Assembly: GCA_026120185.1 (NCBI GenBank)
Contig: JANUWF010002278.1
Coordinates: 1,580,501 to 1,644,500, forward strand
DNA from: Voacanga thouarsii
Lineage: Eukaryota; Streptophyta; Magnoliopsida; Gentianales; Apocynaceae
DNA length: 64,000 nucleotides
Reading direction: 5' to 3'
Both the position numbers and the translations under genes were made by a program. Positions 35,999-48,811 of this stretch are shown here, one piece after another; the first letter of the stretch is position 1, and the number at the start of each line of letters is the position of its first letter. Below the pieces are notes generated by a model. It searched no databases. It saw nothing but the letters and a program-made list of their open reading frames with translations, and was not told where the DNA came from.

Positions 35999-37505
35999 TG
36001 ATGCGTTTAGATTTGGGCATAAAAATGATACAAAAACTAAGCACATTCCCAATCAAGTTTAAATTAAAACATTGGACACAAATCACATATATGAGCAAGC
36101 GTACTCATCATTACTGAGCATAGGGTTCAAACGAGTGTCGATCCTCAAGGAACAAGTAAACATTAATTACCCCTCTTTCATTGTTTAACCGACTCAACAA
36201 AGTGAAAATCAAATAAAAAAGAAAACTAAAAAAAAAATAAAATAAAAATATGTACATGTCAAGGATGGAGAAGTATGCAACTCAAACCATTGATTAGACA
36301 ACCAAGATCTTCAAGAATTTAACCATTATCATAATCAATCATTCTCTCGGCACGATGAAGGATTAAGGTAAATGAGCTTCACTTGGTCTGTCTCAACTAA
36401 TTACTACCTTCTAGATAAATTAGCATCACTTGGTCTGTCTCAACTAATTCATCCAAAAAATGCATTAAACACAATTCTTAATTAAATTTCCGTGGCCTAG
36501 AAAATTTAAAACATGAAATTAATCAATGAATCCTTGGTCTGGCAAACATCAATTAACCTTTAATTACTCAATCCTCAACAATTAACCTCTTTGGTCAAGC
36601 AAGTTAACAGACAATGAATGCGAAAATTAATCAATTGCAACCATTGTCAACCTTTTTGGTCTAGCAAGTTAACAATAGAAACAACCAACTAATCTTGGAA
36701 TATGCCCAAGTAATTAAATACCAAGAAGAACAGTCAATTAATCAAAAGATCAAATAACTCCAAGAATCATGATTATCTAAAACAATGTCAAATTACAATA
36801 GAACAATTAAAACATCATTGTCAAGAAAAAGAAAGAACTCATAGACAAGCCTCCTTCTTCTTCTTTTGAAAACCTTCTTGTACAACCCTCATTGAACATG
36901 AAGAATTCCTCCTTAGACTGAGTGATTTTCTATGATGATCATGAATTCTCCCCTCTTTACTTGTGTTTTTCATCCATTTATAGGCTTAAGAAGTGCCAAA
37001 ACTCATAGGTACAAAGTTCTAGGTAGAGAAGAAGTTGGAAGATGGTAAAACTCCCCAGATTTCCAAAAACGTGTCAAAAGTTCACAGCACCGCCTCAGGA
37101 ACAAACCACACCTGGCACCGCCTTGGTTCTACGGAGCTGGAGCCGCCTGTGTTCTGTTTCTCCACTCATTTACCAATTTTTCTCTGAATTTTGCCTATAC
37201 GTTCCAGACAACAGCCGGGGCCCCCTCCAGCCATACAGCCGGCGCCGGTTAGGCTCTGTTCTACTCTGCTTCTCCAATTTTTCCATTGCTTTGAAGTCCG
37301 TGCATCCAGTGTACAGCCGACGCCGTTTCTGCTTTGTTTCACGATGGTTTTGCTTCATTTTACCCAAAAACCTGAATTTTTGACCAAAATAACTTTTCAA
37401 GGGTAAAATCTCAAATATGAAAGAATATGACTAGTTATTACACAAAATGCATTACAAAGGAGTCTCAAATAACTACGCAAAATATAACCAAATTAGCCCC
37501 TATCA
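35999..37505 (-). repeat. Athila-like LTR a
   Basis: The plus strand runs from TGATGCGTTTAGATTTGGGC to GCCCCTATCA. Features inside are a cluster of TTGGTCT-type motifs (36380-36675) and GC-rich CCGGCGCCGG sequence near 37241-37250. The purine tract abuts its right end. Confidence 0.9.
36380..36675. repeat. Dispersed TTGGTCT-type motif cluster in LTR a
   Basis: At least five close copies of TTGGTCTRKC followed by CAA- or TAAC-containing tails lie within 300 bases (near 36383, 36430, 36533, 36591 and 36655). Two are longer repeats of ACTTGGTCTGTCTCAACTAA. The cluster is repeated in LTR b (from about 43541) and LTR c (from about 50825). Confidence 0.65.
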
Positions 37506-37520
37506 TATTCCCCCACACTT
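37506..37520 (-). promoter_or_regulatory. Polypurine tract, Athila-like copy 1
   Basis: The minus strand reads AAGTGTGGGGGAATA just before the LTR start TGATAGGGGC. The same sequence with one change is at 44707-44721. Confidence 0.7.
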
Positions 37521-39233
37521 AGCTATTTGCTTGTCCTCAAGCGAAGCATCAAGAACAAATATAAAAAACACAAGGTTTTACTCACATCACTCAATCAATT
37601 CCCAAAACATATCTTCAATGCTTTCTTTACTTATGAACATGAAACATATGATACTAAATCTTTCACAGCCAATGCAAGACCTGTGTAGTGATAAATGACT
37701 TAGTAGAACCATCACAATACTTCACAATATTCTCAAACAATTAGAAAGAAGTTAGTTAAAAAAAAATATGTATTCCATATGCTTACTTTTCATACACTCT
37801 CTCTACTAATCCGAGACATATCATGATTCTATTTAGATCAAGTAGGACTTTTAAGCTTATAATGTAAGGCTAAAAGGCTGTAATGCAGCTTAGCAAACGA
37901 AGGATATAGATACATCAAAAGTCAAAGAAAAACTAAAAGTATGAAAGAAAAGGGTAACCAAAATAAACCTAATATTCCCAACTCTTCTTGCTCTCTTATT
38001 CCAAGAACCAATCAAATCATAACCTTATATAACAAACCTTACACATTTTCAAGCAAATCCTGCATTGCTCTTTCTTTTCATCAATTCTTTTCCTCACAAG
38101 ATCAATCAATTTTCCAGCAATGGTAGCAAGTATCTTATATGAACTTACTTTTACAGTTCACTCACCATCCCTTTTGTGATTTTTTCCCTCTTTTTGTCTT
38201 CAATTCTCTTTCAATTCTTTATTCTTTTACTCATCTTTTTCTTTTTCTGCTACTGTTCTTTTCTTTTTCATTTACTTTTCATTCTAGCAACTTGTTGTTT
38301 CCTCTCTTCACTCGTTTCTTTTTCTTCTTTCTCATCTTTTTTCAGCTCGTATTCTTTTCTTTCTCAATCTTTCAACTTCTTCCCTTCATTCCACTTCCTC
38401 TTTTTTCCCAGCTCCAATTGTAATTGATCCATGACTAAAAGTAACAAGTCATGATCTCTCTCCCTGCATTGTTCTCAACATACATACACTTTCATCCTTG
38501 ATGAGCATAAAGATTTGGAAACTATACAAACTCTCAACACAAGTAATGGACAAAATATGGTGACGGGTTGTAAAGAAAGAAATACCAATTTAAGCTCAAA
38601 ATATGTACTAGGGATAATATTGCAATAGGTAGGCTTGAAAAGCTCAAACTATCTAAAAAAGGCCTATTACCGTCATCCATAAGTTAAATAATGAATGTCT
38701 ATCTTATTTCGTCTCGAGAGGTATTCAAGTAAGTTTTAGAATGCTCCACGCATTTTAGGGAAAAAAAATAGGTTTAAGAATAATGCAAAGCATTTTATCA
38801 AGAACTACTTTGTCCAAGTGAGTGCAAAAAGTCATGCATAAGCCATAAATGATCTAGAACATATGCTCTATAATTCATCATAAAGACATATCAATCGAAC
38901 CACTGCCCTTACTTAAATTGGACATTGTCCTCAATGGCCAAATAAATAGAACCAAAACAATCAATACCAAGGGAACAAAAAGATAAATGAGAAGAAATAA
39001 GAAAAATAAACTTCCATTAATCGTGTTGTACAAGAGCTGAATGCTTGAAGAGAGAGGCATCATCAAAGTACCTATAAACAATACAAAAGAAAATACCAAA
39101 GCATAAATCTAGAAAAGAAAAGAAAGTAAAAATAGAAAAAATGGAAAATACAATGAAAAGAAAGTCAAACTAACTAGAACAAAAACATGAAAAGAGAAAG
39201 AAACGAAACAACAAGAGTAGCAAGAATGCATCA
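37521..39233 (-). other. Non-coding 3' tail of Athila-like copy 1
   Basis: No credible gene. The stretch 38139-38430 is almost all C and T on the plus strand (a purine-rich transcript side), which creates spurious Phe/Ser/Leu-rich frames. The rest is AT-rich. It is repeated at 44722-46551. Confidence 0.7.
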
Positions 39234-40499
39234 TCAGTCCGTCGCAGCATCATCACCGTTATCCTCCTCCTCATCAGCAAGTGTGGAGGTGCTCACTCTA
39301 TCGTGTGGCCCAAAAGAATGCTGCCTCAACTTAGTCAAATGTTACTCCATTGTAACTTGCCATCGTGCCATATCCTCTATAGTACCCTGCAAGCATAGGA
39401 GCATCTCCATTTGCTGGTCGAGGTGCCCCAGTATTGTGGTATCAAAGTTAGTCCGGGAGTGGGACTGAGAACTGCCAGCTTTAGCACGTGCCGATGGTGG
39501 TGGCTGCTTCTTCTCCACTGCAGGTGGTCTTACCTGACCGGGGTGTTGGACCTCAAAGGGTGTAAGCCATTTCTTCTATTCTGGGCTGTACTTATATCCG
39601 CAACTGATGAGAGTGTGCTCGGTGACCATATCGTGCTCAGTGGTAGTCTCCATGAGTTCTCCCTCAAGACTCACCCCAAAGTCCTATAGAATCTTCATGA
39701 TAACCAAGGGAAAAACAAAGGCTTTCATGGAAAGACGATGATGAAATACTTCTCCAATAGATTGAATGATCAAAAGAGCAAAAGGGATAGGTAATGTGTT
39801 CATCATCCGGTACAAAATATAAATGTCGATAAACCTAGTTTCATTAAAACTACTGGCCCGGGGGACAACATTAAACCCAAACATATACACCAATGCACGA
39901 AAGTTAGCTGCCAAATCATTGTTAGAATAAAAACTGTTAGCTCGGAAGGCATTATGCTTGTATAAGCCTAGGGTTGCTCGCATCCCTCCAACATCCCAAT
40001 CCAGATCCGACAGAATCTTTTGATTATTTACATCAATACCTTGCCAAATATCATCATCAAAGACCTAGAGGAGGTTAGCTAATTGGCTTTGGGTGATGAC
40101 AATAGGAACTCCCTTCACTCGTGTTTCAATATGTGGAAGATGCTTATTCCCCTTGTCCGTCATATTAGCATAAAATTCCTTGACAAATACGGAAAAATAC
40201 CTCTCTTTCAATTGGACTATGCATCCCCAACCTAGCCGTCTAAACATCATTCCTAATTTGAGTGCTCAGTCTAAGGTGGGGGAAAAGGTGCGCACACCAA
40301 TAATTTCGTTTGATGCTCGCCTACTGTACCATTCCTCACACGAGGCATCGATAAACTCCGTAGGTCTAAGAGATAAGGGGTCAACAGATGACAGAAATGA
40401 GGATGAGGAAGTTCTTACCCTTTTAGATGGCTGACTCCTTACTCTATACATGGCCAAAGAGGGAATGGAACAATAGGAAGAGGGAACTAAGATTCTCAA
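39234..40499 (-). pseudogene. Putative plant transposon protein-like ORF, copy 1
   Basis: A frame of about 421 codons, recovered only across stops, that resembles the 'putative plant transposon protein' domain common in Athila-type elements. Recognisable segments are GWGCIVQLKERYF, FVKEFYANM, VFDDDIWQGIDV, ANFRALVYMFGFNVVP and MNTLPIPFA. The N-terminus is Ser/Arg-rich. The C-terminus has a helical Gln/Leu/Met segment (LDQQMEMLL), probably a coiled coil, and an acidic tail (DDAATD). Stops include a TGA before the conserved domain and TAG at 40065-40067, the latter shared with copy 2. Role unknown. In full elements it would lie downstream of pol; here it follows gag because pol is absent. Confidence 0.72.
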
Positions 40500-41504
40500 T
40501 CACTGGAGAGAGTATAGCAACCTTCGCACAAAACAAGTCCTAAAATGGCACACAACCCTCAACCAAGCTCACAACGCACAAACCCCAAACTCCTTCAATG
40601 TAGATCAACTCCAACACCCACTCAATCAATCATTGTCAACCACTTCAACACAACCTGCACAATGTATGTAAGAATCCACTGTAAAGCATAACCTGTGCTA
40701 ATATCCTCAAGACATGCTAGTAAACGTGATCATGTGAATGAAGGCAATATAATGGTATGATGTGATCACCAATGCAGTTTCAATATATTCAAGTACCACC
40801 AATAACCATGAGTCTTGCCCGAGCTATATGAATTCTTGATTGTTTACAGGCATGAACAAGCAGTAAAAGCTCAATAATTCCTAAGCTAATCCAATGAATG
40901 AAAGTTAACGAATAATTGAACAATCATAGCATATATATATAAATTTTCGGCCAATACTGTTCATACAATTAGACAAAATCAATTCCATTAATGTAACGTA
41001 GGATTTAAGTAAAAATCATACCTTTAGGCTTTTCTATGCTTGGGGAAGCAAAAGATGCAATTTTTTGCAAAAAGCTACCCCCTTTTCTTGTGGATTGAAT
41101 ATGCTATTGGTGTGAAAAATCGAAGCTTGTTATGTGTGTGATCCGTAGGATCAACAAAGAAGAAGGTAAACGATGTTATGGAGCTGTTTAGCAGCTGAAA
41201 AAATCAAATGTTGGGCACTTATGGGTGTGAAGCCGGCGCGGGTAGAGAGGATTTGTGAGGGAGAGGAAGGTTTGAAGAAAAAAATGGCCAAAATGTCCCT
41301 TTAATTGGGGTTCGCCCAACAGGAAACGGCGCCGACACGGTTCTTGGAGCCGGCGCCGGCTCTAGTCTGTCCGGGTCACTTTTTTTTTTTTTATATATAT
41401 GATGATGCAGAAAACACATGAATGCTAAAAAAAATACTATAAATCAAAATTTGTCCTTAACAAAAAAAAATGATAAGTATAGAAAAGAGAGAAAAAAAAC
41501 TTCT
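40500..41504. other. Non-coding spacer between gag and ORF2, Athila-like copy 1
   Basis: This is where pol would be expected. No RT, integrase or protease motif is seen on either strand. It contains a GC-rich cluster (41231-41362) with a perfect 16-base palindrome, a T run, and AT-rich DNA. The equivalent in copy 2 is 47818-48811. Confidence 0.75.
41347..41362. repeat. 16-base perfect palindrome
   Basis: GAGCCGGCGCCGGCTC reads the same on both strands. It stands out as CpG-rich in AT-rich surroundings and lies among other CGGCGCCG motifs. The matching part of copy 2 is shorter there. Confidence 0.9.
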
Positions 41505-42878
41505 TCAAGCTTTTCCACGGTTGTGGTCCCATGGATTTTCCTTCGTATTCCTTGGTAGTGTCCCTGCTTGATGATCCCCCAGGTGTTTGGCTAGTTGACC
41601 AATCTGGTTCTCCAAATTGCGCATGGAAGCCTCTAAGTTCCTTGTTGTCACATCGATTCCTTGGAACTTAGTCTCTGTGGTACTTACCAATTGTCCAATC
41701 AATTCTTCCAAATGTGGCTTTTGAGGTGCTACTGTGTTGTTCATGGAATTTGGATTCCTTTGGTTACCTCCAAGATTGAAAGAACTTTGCCTAGGTGGAT
41801 TCCCATTGCTCCAAGAGAAATTAGGGTGATTTCTCCACCAGTAATAGGTAGAGCTATATAGATTGTTACCTGACAGGACATTAGCTGCAAAAGCCTCTTA
41901 TTTAGAAGTTTCATGGAGTGACCCTATCTTTTGGCACTCATGATTGGGGTGCCCCTCTCCACACAAATCGTAGTTGACATTTAACACTTGGCCTTGAGGC
42001 ATCACCAACTGTTCCATCTTTTGAGTTAAGGTGTCTACCTTAGCCTCTAATGCTACTACGGCGTCCACTTTGTGCACTCCTTGCACACGAGCCTTTGACC
42101 TTGCACTTCCCCAAGAATAGTTATTAGAAGCCAAATTTTCAATAAGCTCAAATACTTGTTTCGAGGTCTTATGGTTGATGGAACCCCCTGCAGAAGAGTC
42201 CACCACTTGTCGTATTGCAAACGTGAGGCCATTCAAGAAGATAAGCATTTGCATTCCCAGCTCGAATCCCTGGTGTGGGCATTTTGTTAACATTTCCTTA
42301 AATCTCTCCTAATTCTCATATAAAGGCTCAGAATCTAATTGTTGGAAGGCGAAGATTTCATTCCTAAGCTTGGCTGTCCTAGCTGGAGGGAAATATTTGG
42401 CCAAAAATTTTTCAGCTAAGGCATTCCAAGTTGTGATGGAACCTGTAGGTAAAGACTTGAACCACGATTTAGCTCTATCTCTCAAGGAAAAAGGAAAAAT
42501 TCTTAATTTAATGGCATCTTCAGAAACACCATTCATCTTGAAGGTATCACAAATCTCAAGAAAATTGGCTAAGTGAGCATTGGGATCCTCTTTCGGTAGC
42601 CCGTCAAATTAAACCATATTCTGTATCATTTGAATAATGTTGGGCTTTATTTCAAAGTTGTTGGCATCTACCCTAGGTCTAGTGATACTCGAGCCTGTGC
42701 TCGAGATTGCGGGTTTTACAAAATCGTCCATAACTCTCCAATTATTCCCAGCAATGTTCTTTTGAGTACCATCTATTTCGACAATTAGATTCCTTTGAAT
42801 TGTTCGACAAATTTTTGTTACTGTCCTCTCGATTTCAGGGTCAAAATCGACTGTCTCATTGTTGGATTTTCGGGTCAT
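41505..42878 (-). pseudogene. Athila-type gag, copy 1 (inactivated)
   Basis: The start Met at 42878 opens MTRKSNNE. The conserved capsid region of Athila-like gag follows: [78 protein letters not shown]. Downstream is a knuckle-like CGEGHPNHEC in which the first Cys has become Tyr, then a coiled, Gln-rich ENQIGQLAKHLGD segment. The frame stops at 41505 with RGKA, where pol would begin in a complete element. In-frame stops include one near 42609 and others near 42305 and 41895. It would form the capsid; no processing protease is encoded nearby. Confidence 0.85.
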
Positions 42879-43070
42879 GTACCAAGGGTAATACCTAAGA
42901 AAACAAGAAGCAAGTTAGAGGTATAATTACTGGTTAACATACACAATTATAAGGTTACAACATTAATAATTTAAACTCAGTCTAAGTTAGTTAAGTTACG
43001 TTAGGTTTCGAGGTTATACAAGAATACATGAAATACAAAAGATAGCACAGTTTTGCAGCAAGAACAAACT

Positions 43071-43100
43071 TACATATTTACATATTTACATATTTACATG
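43071..43100. repeat. Short tandem repeat in gag leader
   Basis: TACATATT-type units of 10 bases are repeated about three times. Copy 2 (50370-50391) has fewer units, a small length difference between the two internal copies. Confidence 0.8.
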
Positions 43101-43136
43101 GTTAAATCAATAAAGTCCTGGCTTTCATGCTAATGT

Positions 43137-43154
43137 TCCCCGGCAATGGCGCCA
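43137..43154 (-). promoter_or_regulatory. Primer-binding site (tRNA-Asp type), Athila-like copy 1
   Basis: The minus strand reads TGGCGCCATTGCCGGGGA six bases after LTR b ends. It matches the tRNA-Asp complement used by Athila-type elements with one mismatch. Confidence 0.82.
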
Positions 43155-43160
43155 AATACT

Positions 43161-44706
43161 TGGTGTGTTTAGATTTGGGCATAAAAATCATACAGAAACT
43201 AAGAACATTTCCAATCAAGTTTAAATCAAAACGTTGGACCAAAATCACACATATGAGCAAACGTACGCATCATTACTGAGCATAGGGTTTAAACGAGTGT
43301 CAATTCTCAAGGAAAAAGCAAACATTAATTACCTATCTTTCAATGTTTAACCGACTCAACAAAATGAAAATCAAATAAAAATAAAAACTAAAAAGAAAAT
43401 AAAATAAAAATATGTACATGTCAATGATGGAGAAGTATGTAACTCAAACCATTGATTAGACCACCATGATCTTCAAGAACTTAACCATTATCATAACAGT
43501 CGTTCTCTCGTCACCATGAAGGATTAAGGTAAATTAGCTTCACTTGGTCTGTCTCAACTAATTACTACCTTCTAGATAAATTAGCATCACTTGGTCTATC
43601 TCAACTAATTCATCCAAAAGATGCATTAAACACAATCCTTAATTAAATTTCCGTGGTCTGGCAAATTTAAAACATGAAATTTATCAATGAATCATTGGTC
43701 TGGCAAACATCAATTAACCATTAATTACTTAATCATCAACAATTAACCTCTTTGGTCTAGCAAGTTAACCGCCAATGAATGCTAAAATTAATCAATAGCA
43801 ACTATCGTCAACCTCTTTGGTCTAGCAAGTTAATAATAGAAAGAACTAACTAATCTCGGAATATGCCTAAGTAATTAAATACCAAAAAGAACAGTTAATT
43901 AATCAAAAGATTAAATAACTCCAAGAATCATGATTATCTAAAACAATGTCAAATTACAATAGAACAATTAAAACATCATTGTCAATAAAAAGAAAACAAA
44001 GTAAAAGAAAGAACTCATAGACAAGCCTCCTCCTTCTTCTTTTGAAAACCTTTTTGTACAACTCTCCTTGAACATGAATAATTCCTCCATAGACTGAGTG
44101 ATTTTCCATGTTGATCAATGAATTCTTCCCTTTTTCCTCGTGTTTCTCATCTATTTATAGGCTTAAGAAGTGCCAAAACTCGTAGGTACAAAGTTCTAGG
44201 CAGAGAAGAAGTTGGAAGATGGTAAAACTCCCCAGATTTTCAAAAACGCGTCAAAAGTTCACAACACCGCCTCAGGAACAGACCACAGCCGTTGCCGCCT
44301 TGGTCCTTCGGAGCTGGAGCCGCCTGTGTTCTGTTTCTCCATTCGTTTGCTGATTTTTCTCCTAATTTTGCGCATACGTTCTAGACTGCAGTCGGGGCCG
44401 CCTCCAGCTTTATAGCCGGCGCCGGTTAGGCTCTGTTCTACTCTGCTTCTCCAATTTTTCCATCGCTTTGAAGTCCGTGCATCCAATGTACAACTAGCGC
44501 CGGTTCCAGGCTTCCAATCGGCACCGCCTCTGCTCTGTTTCGCGACGGTTTTGCTTCGTTTTACCCAAAAACCTGAAATAATGACCAAAATACCTTTCCA
44601 AGGGTAAAATATCAAATATGAAAGAATATGACTAGTTATTGCACAAAATACATTGCAAAAGAGTCTCAAATAACTACGCAAAATATAACCAAATTAGCCC
44701 CTATCA
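43161..44706 (-). repeat. Athila-like LTR b (shared middle LTR)
   Basis: The plus strand runs from TGGTGTGTTTAGATTTGGGC to GCCCCTATCA. It serves as 5' LTR of internal copy 1 and 3' LTR of internal copy 2. The expected TGATGC start has changed to TGGTGT. It contains the same motif cluster and GC-rich segments as LTR a. Confidence 0.9.
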
Positions 44707-44721
44707 TATTCCCCCACACAT

Positions 44722-46551
44722 AGCTCTTTGTTTGTCCTCAAGCAAAGTATCAAGAACAAATATAAAAAACACAAGATTTTACTCACATCACTCAATCAAT
44801 TCCCAAAACATATCTTCAATGCTTTTTTTACTTATGAACATGAAACATATGATACTAAATCTTTCACAGCCAATGCAAGACTTGTGTAGTGATAAATGAC
44901 TTAGTAGAACCATCACAATACTTCACAATATTCTCAAACCATTAGACAGAAGTTAGTTCAAAAAAAATATGCATTCCATATGCTTACTTTTCATACACTC
45001 TCTCCACTAATCCGAGACATATCATGATTCTACTTAGATCAAGTAGGAAATTTAAGCTTGTAATGTAAGGCTAAAGGTTTGTAATGCTGCTTAGCAAACG
45101 AAGGACATAGGAACATCAAAAGTCAAAGAAAAACTAAGAGTAAACAAGAAAAGGGTAACCAAAATAAATCTAATATTCCCAACTCTTCTGGCTCTCATAT
45201 TCCAAGAACCAACAAACCATAACCTTATATAACAACCCTTACGCATTTCAAGCAAATCCTGCATTGCTCTTTCTTTTCATCAATTCTTTTCCTCACAAGA
45301 TCAATCAATTTTCCAGTAATGGTAGCAAGTAGCTTATATGAACTTACTTTTACAGTTCACTCACCATCCATTTTGTGATTTTTTCCCTCCTTTTGTCTTC
45401 AATTCTCTTTCAATTCTTTCTTCTTTTACTCTTCTTTTTCTTTTTCTGCTGCTGTTCTTTTCTTTTTCATTTACTTTTTTTTCTAGCAGCTTGTTGTTTC
45501 CTCTCTGCACTCGTTTCTTTTTCTTCTTTCTCATCTTTTTTCAGCTCGCATTTTTTTCTTCCTCAATCTTTCAACTTCTTCCTTTTATTCTACTTCCTCT
45601 CTTTTCCCAGCACCAATTGTAATTGATCCATGACTGACAGTAACAAGTCATGATCTCTCTCCCTGCATTGTTCTCAACATACATACACTTTCATCTTTGA
45701 AGAGCATAAAGATTTGGAAACTATACAAACTCTCAGCACAAGTAATGGACAAAATAACATGACGAGTTGTAAAGAAAGAAATCACAAATTTAAGCTCAAA
45801 ATAGGCACTAGAGATAATGTAGTACTAGGTAGGCTTGAAAAGCTCCAACTATCCAAAAAAGGCCTATTACCGTCATCTCTAAGTTAAATCATGAATGTCT
45901 TTCTTATTTCGCCTCGAGAGGTATTCAAGTAAGTTCTAGAATGCTCCACACATTTTAGAGAGAAAAAAAAAACAAGTTTAAGAATAATGAAAAGCATTTG
46001 ATCAGGAACTACTTTGTCCAAGTGAGTGCAAAAAGTCAGGCATAAGCCATAAATGACCTAGAACATATGCTCTGTAATTCATCATAAAGACATGCACTAA
46101 AAATATGGCTTGAAATCTCCAGAAAATCAGAAAATTTCTCAGAAAATTTTAGAAAATTTTTGTTAATTTTGTTCCCAAGAAAGCTAAAGAGTATGTAGAA
46201 GACATGTTAATCAAACCACTGCCCCACACTTAAACTGGACATTGTCCTCAATGGCCAAATAAATAGAACCAAAACAATCAATACCAAGGGACCAAAAAGA
46301 TAAATGAGAAGAGATAAGAAAAACAAACTTCCATTAATCGTGTTGTACAAGAGCTGAATGCTTGAAGGGGGAGGCATCATCAATGTACCTATAAACAATA
46401 CAAATGAAAATACCAAAGAATAAATCTAGAAAAGAAAAGAAAGCAAAAATAGAAAAAATGGAAAATACAATGAAAAGAAAGTCAAACTAACTAGAACAAA
46501 AACATGAAAAGAGAAAAAAAAGAAACAACAAGAGTGAGCAAGAATGCATCA
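44722..46551 (-). other. Non-coding 3' tail of Athila-like copy 2
   Basis: Matches 37521-39233, including the pyrimidine-rich stretch at 45338-45630. It carries an extra AT-rich segment near 46090-46205 not seen in copy 1. No gene supported. Confidence 0.7.
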
Positions 46552-47817
46552 TCAGTCCGTCGCAGCATCATCACCCTCATCCTTCTCCTCATCGACAAGT
46601 GTGGAGGTGCTCGCACCATCGTGTGGCCTAGAAGAATGCTGCCTCAACTCAGTCAAATGTTGCTCCATGGTAACTTGCCGTCGTGCCATATCCTCCATAG
46701 TACCCTGCAAGTGTAGGAGCATCTCCATTTGCTGGTCGAGGTGCCCAAGTATTGTGGTCTCAAAGTTCGTCCGGGAGTGGGACAGCGAACTGCCAGCTCT
46801 AGCACGTGCCGGTGGTTGTGGCTGCTCCTCCTCCATTGTAGGTGGTCTTACCTAACCGGGATGTTGGACCTCAAAGGGTGTGAGCCATTTCTTTAATTCT
46901 GGGCTGTACTTGTATCTGCAACTGATGAGAGTGTGCTCAGTGACCATATCGTGCTTAGTGGCAGCCTCCATGAGTTCTCCCTCAAGACACACCCTAAAGT
47001 CCATTAGAATCTTCATGATAACCAAGGGAAAAACAAAGGCTTTCATGGAAAGACGATGATAAACTACTTCTCTAATAGATTGAATGATCAAATGAGCAAA
47101 AGGGATAGGTAATGTGTTCATCATCCGGTGCAAAATATAAATGTCGATAAGCCTAGTTTCATTAAAACCACTGGCCTGGGGGACAACATTAAACCCAAAC
47201 ATATACACCAATGCACGAAAGTTGGCTGCCAAATCATTGTTAGAATAAAAACTGTTAGCTCGGAGGGCATTATCCTTGTATAAGCCTAGGGTTGCTCGTG
47301 TCCCTCCAACAACCCAATCCGGATCCGACAGAATATTTTGATTATTTACATCAATACCTTGCCAAATATCATCATCAAAGACCTAGAGGAGGTTACCTAA
47401 TTTATTTGGGGTGATGAAAATAGGAACTCCCTTCACTCGTGTTTCAGTATGTGGAAGATGCTTATTCCCCTTGTCCGTCATATTAGCATAAAATTCCTTG
47501 ACAAGTACGGGACAATACCTCCCTTTCAATTGGACTATGGAACCCTAACCTAGCCGTCTAAACATCATTCCTAATATAAGTGCTCGATCTAAGGTGGGGG
47601 AAAAGGTGCGCTCAACAATAATTTTGTTTGAAACTCACCTACTATACCATTCCTCACACGATGCATCAACAAACTCCATAGTTCTAAGAGATAAGGGGTC
47701 AACAGATGATGGAACTGAGGACGAGGAAGTTCTTTCCCTTTTAGATGGCTGACTCCTTGCTCTAGACATGGCCAAAGAAGGAATGGAACAATAGGAAGAG
47801 GGAACTAAGATTCTCAA
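46552..47817 (-). pseudogene. Putative plant transposon protein-like ORF, copy 2
   Basis: Homologous to 39234-40499 and of equal length. It keeps FVKEFYANM-like VLVKEFYANM, VFDDDIWQGIDV, ANFRALVYMFGFNVVP, MNTLPIPFAHLIIQS and the acidic C-terminus. The longest open part (46852-47232) covers the centre of the domain. It shares the TAG at 47383-47385 with copy 1. It adds its own stops near 47637, 47550 and after HPG near 46852. Inactive. Confidence 0.72.
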
Positions 47818-48811
47818 TCACTGGAGAGAGTATAGCAACCTTCGCACAAAACAAGTCCTAAAATGGCACACAACCCTCAACCAAGCTCACAACGCACAAA
47901 CCCCAAACTCCTTCAATGTAGATCAACTCCAACACCCATTCAATCAATCACTGTCAACCACTTCAACACAACCTGCACAATATATGTAAGAATCCACTGT
48001 AAAGCATAACCTGTGCTAATATCCTCAAGACATGCTAGTAAACGTGATCATGTGAATGAAGGCAATATCATGGTATGATGTGATCACCATTGCAGTTTCA
48101 ATATATTCAAGTACCACCAATAACCATGAATCTAGCCCGAGCTATATGAATTCTTGATTGTTTACAGGCATGAACAAGCAGTAAAAGCTCAATAATTCCT
48201 AAGGTAATCTAATGAATGATACTCAACAAAAAAATGCACAGTCATAGCATATATATATAAATTTTCAGCCAACACTGTTCATACAATTAGACAAAATAAA
48301 TTCCATCAATGCAACCGTAGGACCTTAGTAAAAATCATACCTTTAGACTTTTCTATGCATGGGCAAGCAAAAAATGCAAACTTTCTGTGAAAAGCTACCC
48401 CATTTTCTTGTGGATTGAATGTGCTATTGGTGTGAAAAATCGATGCTTGTGATGTGTGTGATCCGTAGGATCAGCAAAGAAGAAGGTAAACGATATTATG
48501 AAGCTGTTTTGGAGTTGAAGAATTCAAATGTTGGGCACTTATGGGTGTGAAGCCGGCGTGGGTTGAGAGGATTTGCAAGGCATAGGAAGGTTTGAAGAAA
48601 AAAATGACCAAAATGGCCCTTTAATTGGGGTCCTCCGGATAGAAAACGGCGCCGGCACGACTCTTGGTCTGTCCGGGTAACTTTTTTTCTTATTTTTTAT
48701 GATGATGCAGAAAACACACGAATGCTAAACAATAAAATACTACAAATCCAAATTTGTCCGTAACAAATAAAAAAAAATGATAAGTAAAGAAAAGAGAGAA
48801 AAAAAACTGCT
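47818..48811. other. Non-coding spacer between gag and ORF2, Athila-like copy 2
   Basis: Equivalent of 40500-41504. AT-rich with a GC-rich patch near 48550-48660 (AACGGCGCCGGCACG). No pol motif is found on either strand. Confidence 0.72.

Noticed and set aside
38139..38430. Overlapping plus-strand frames rich in Phe, Leu and Ser (also 45338-45630), possible membrane proteins
   Set aside because: They come from a low-complexity pyrimidine tract in the non-coding tail of the Athila-like element; two frames are open at once and they are antisense to the element.
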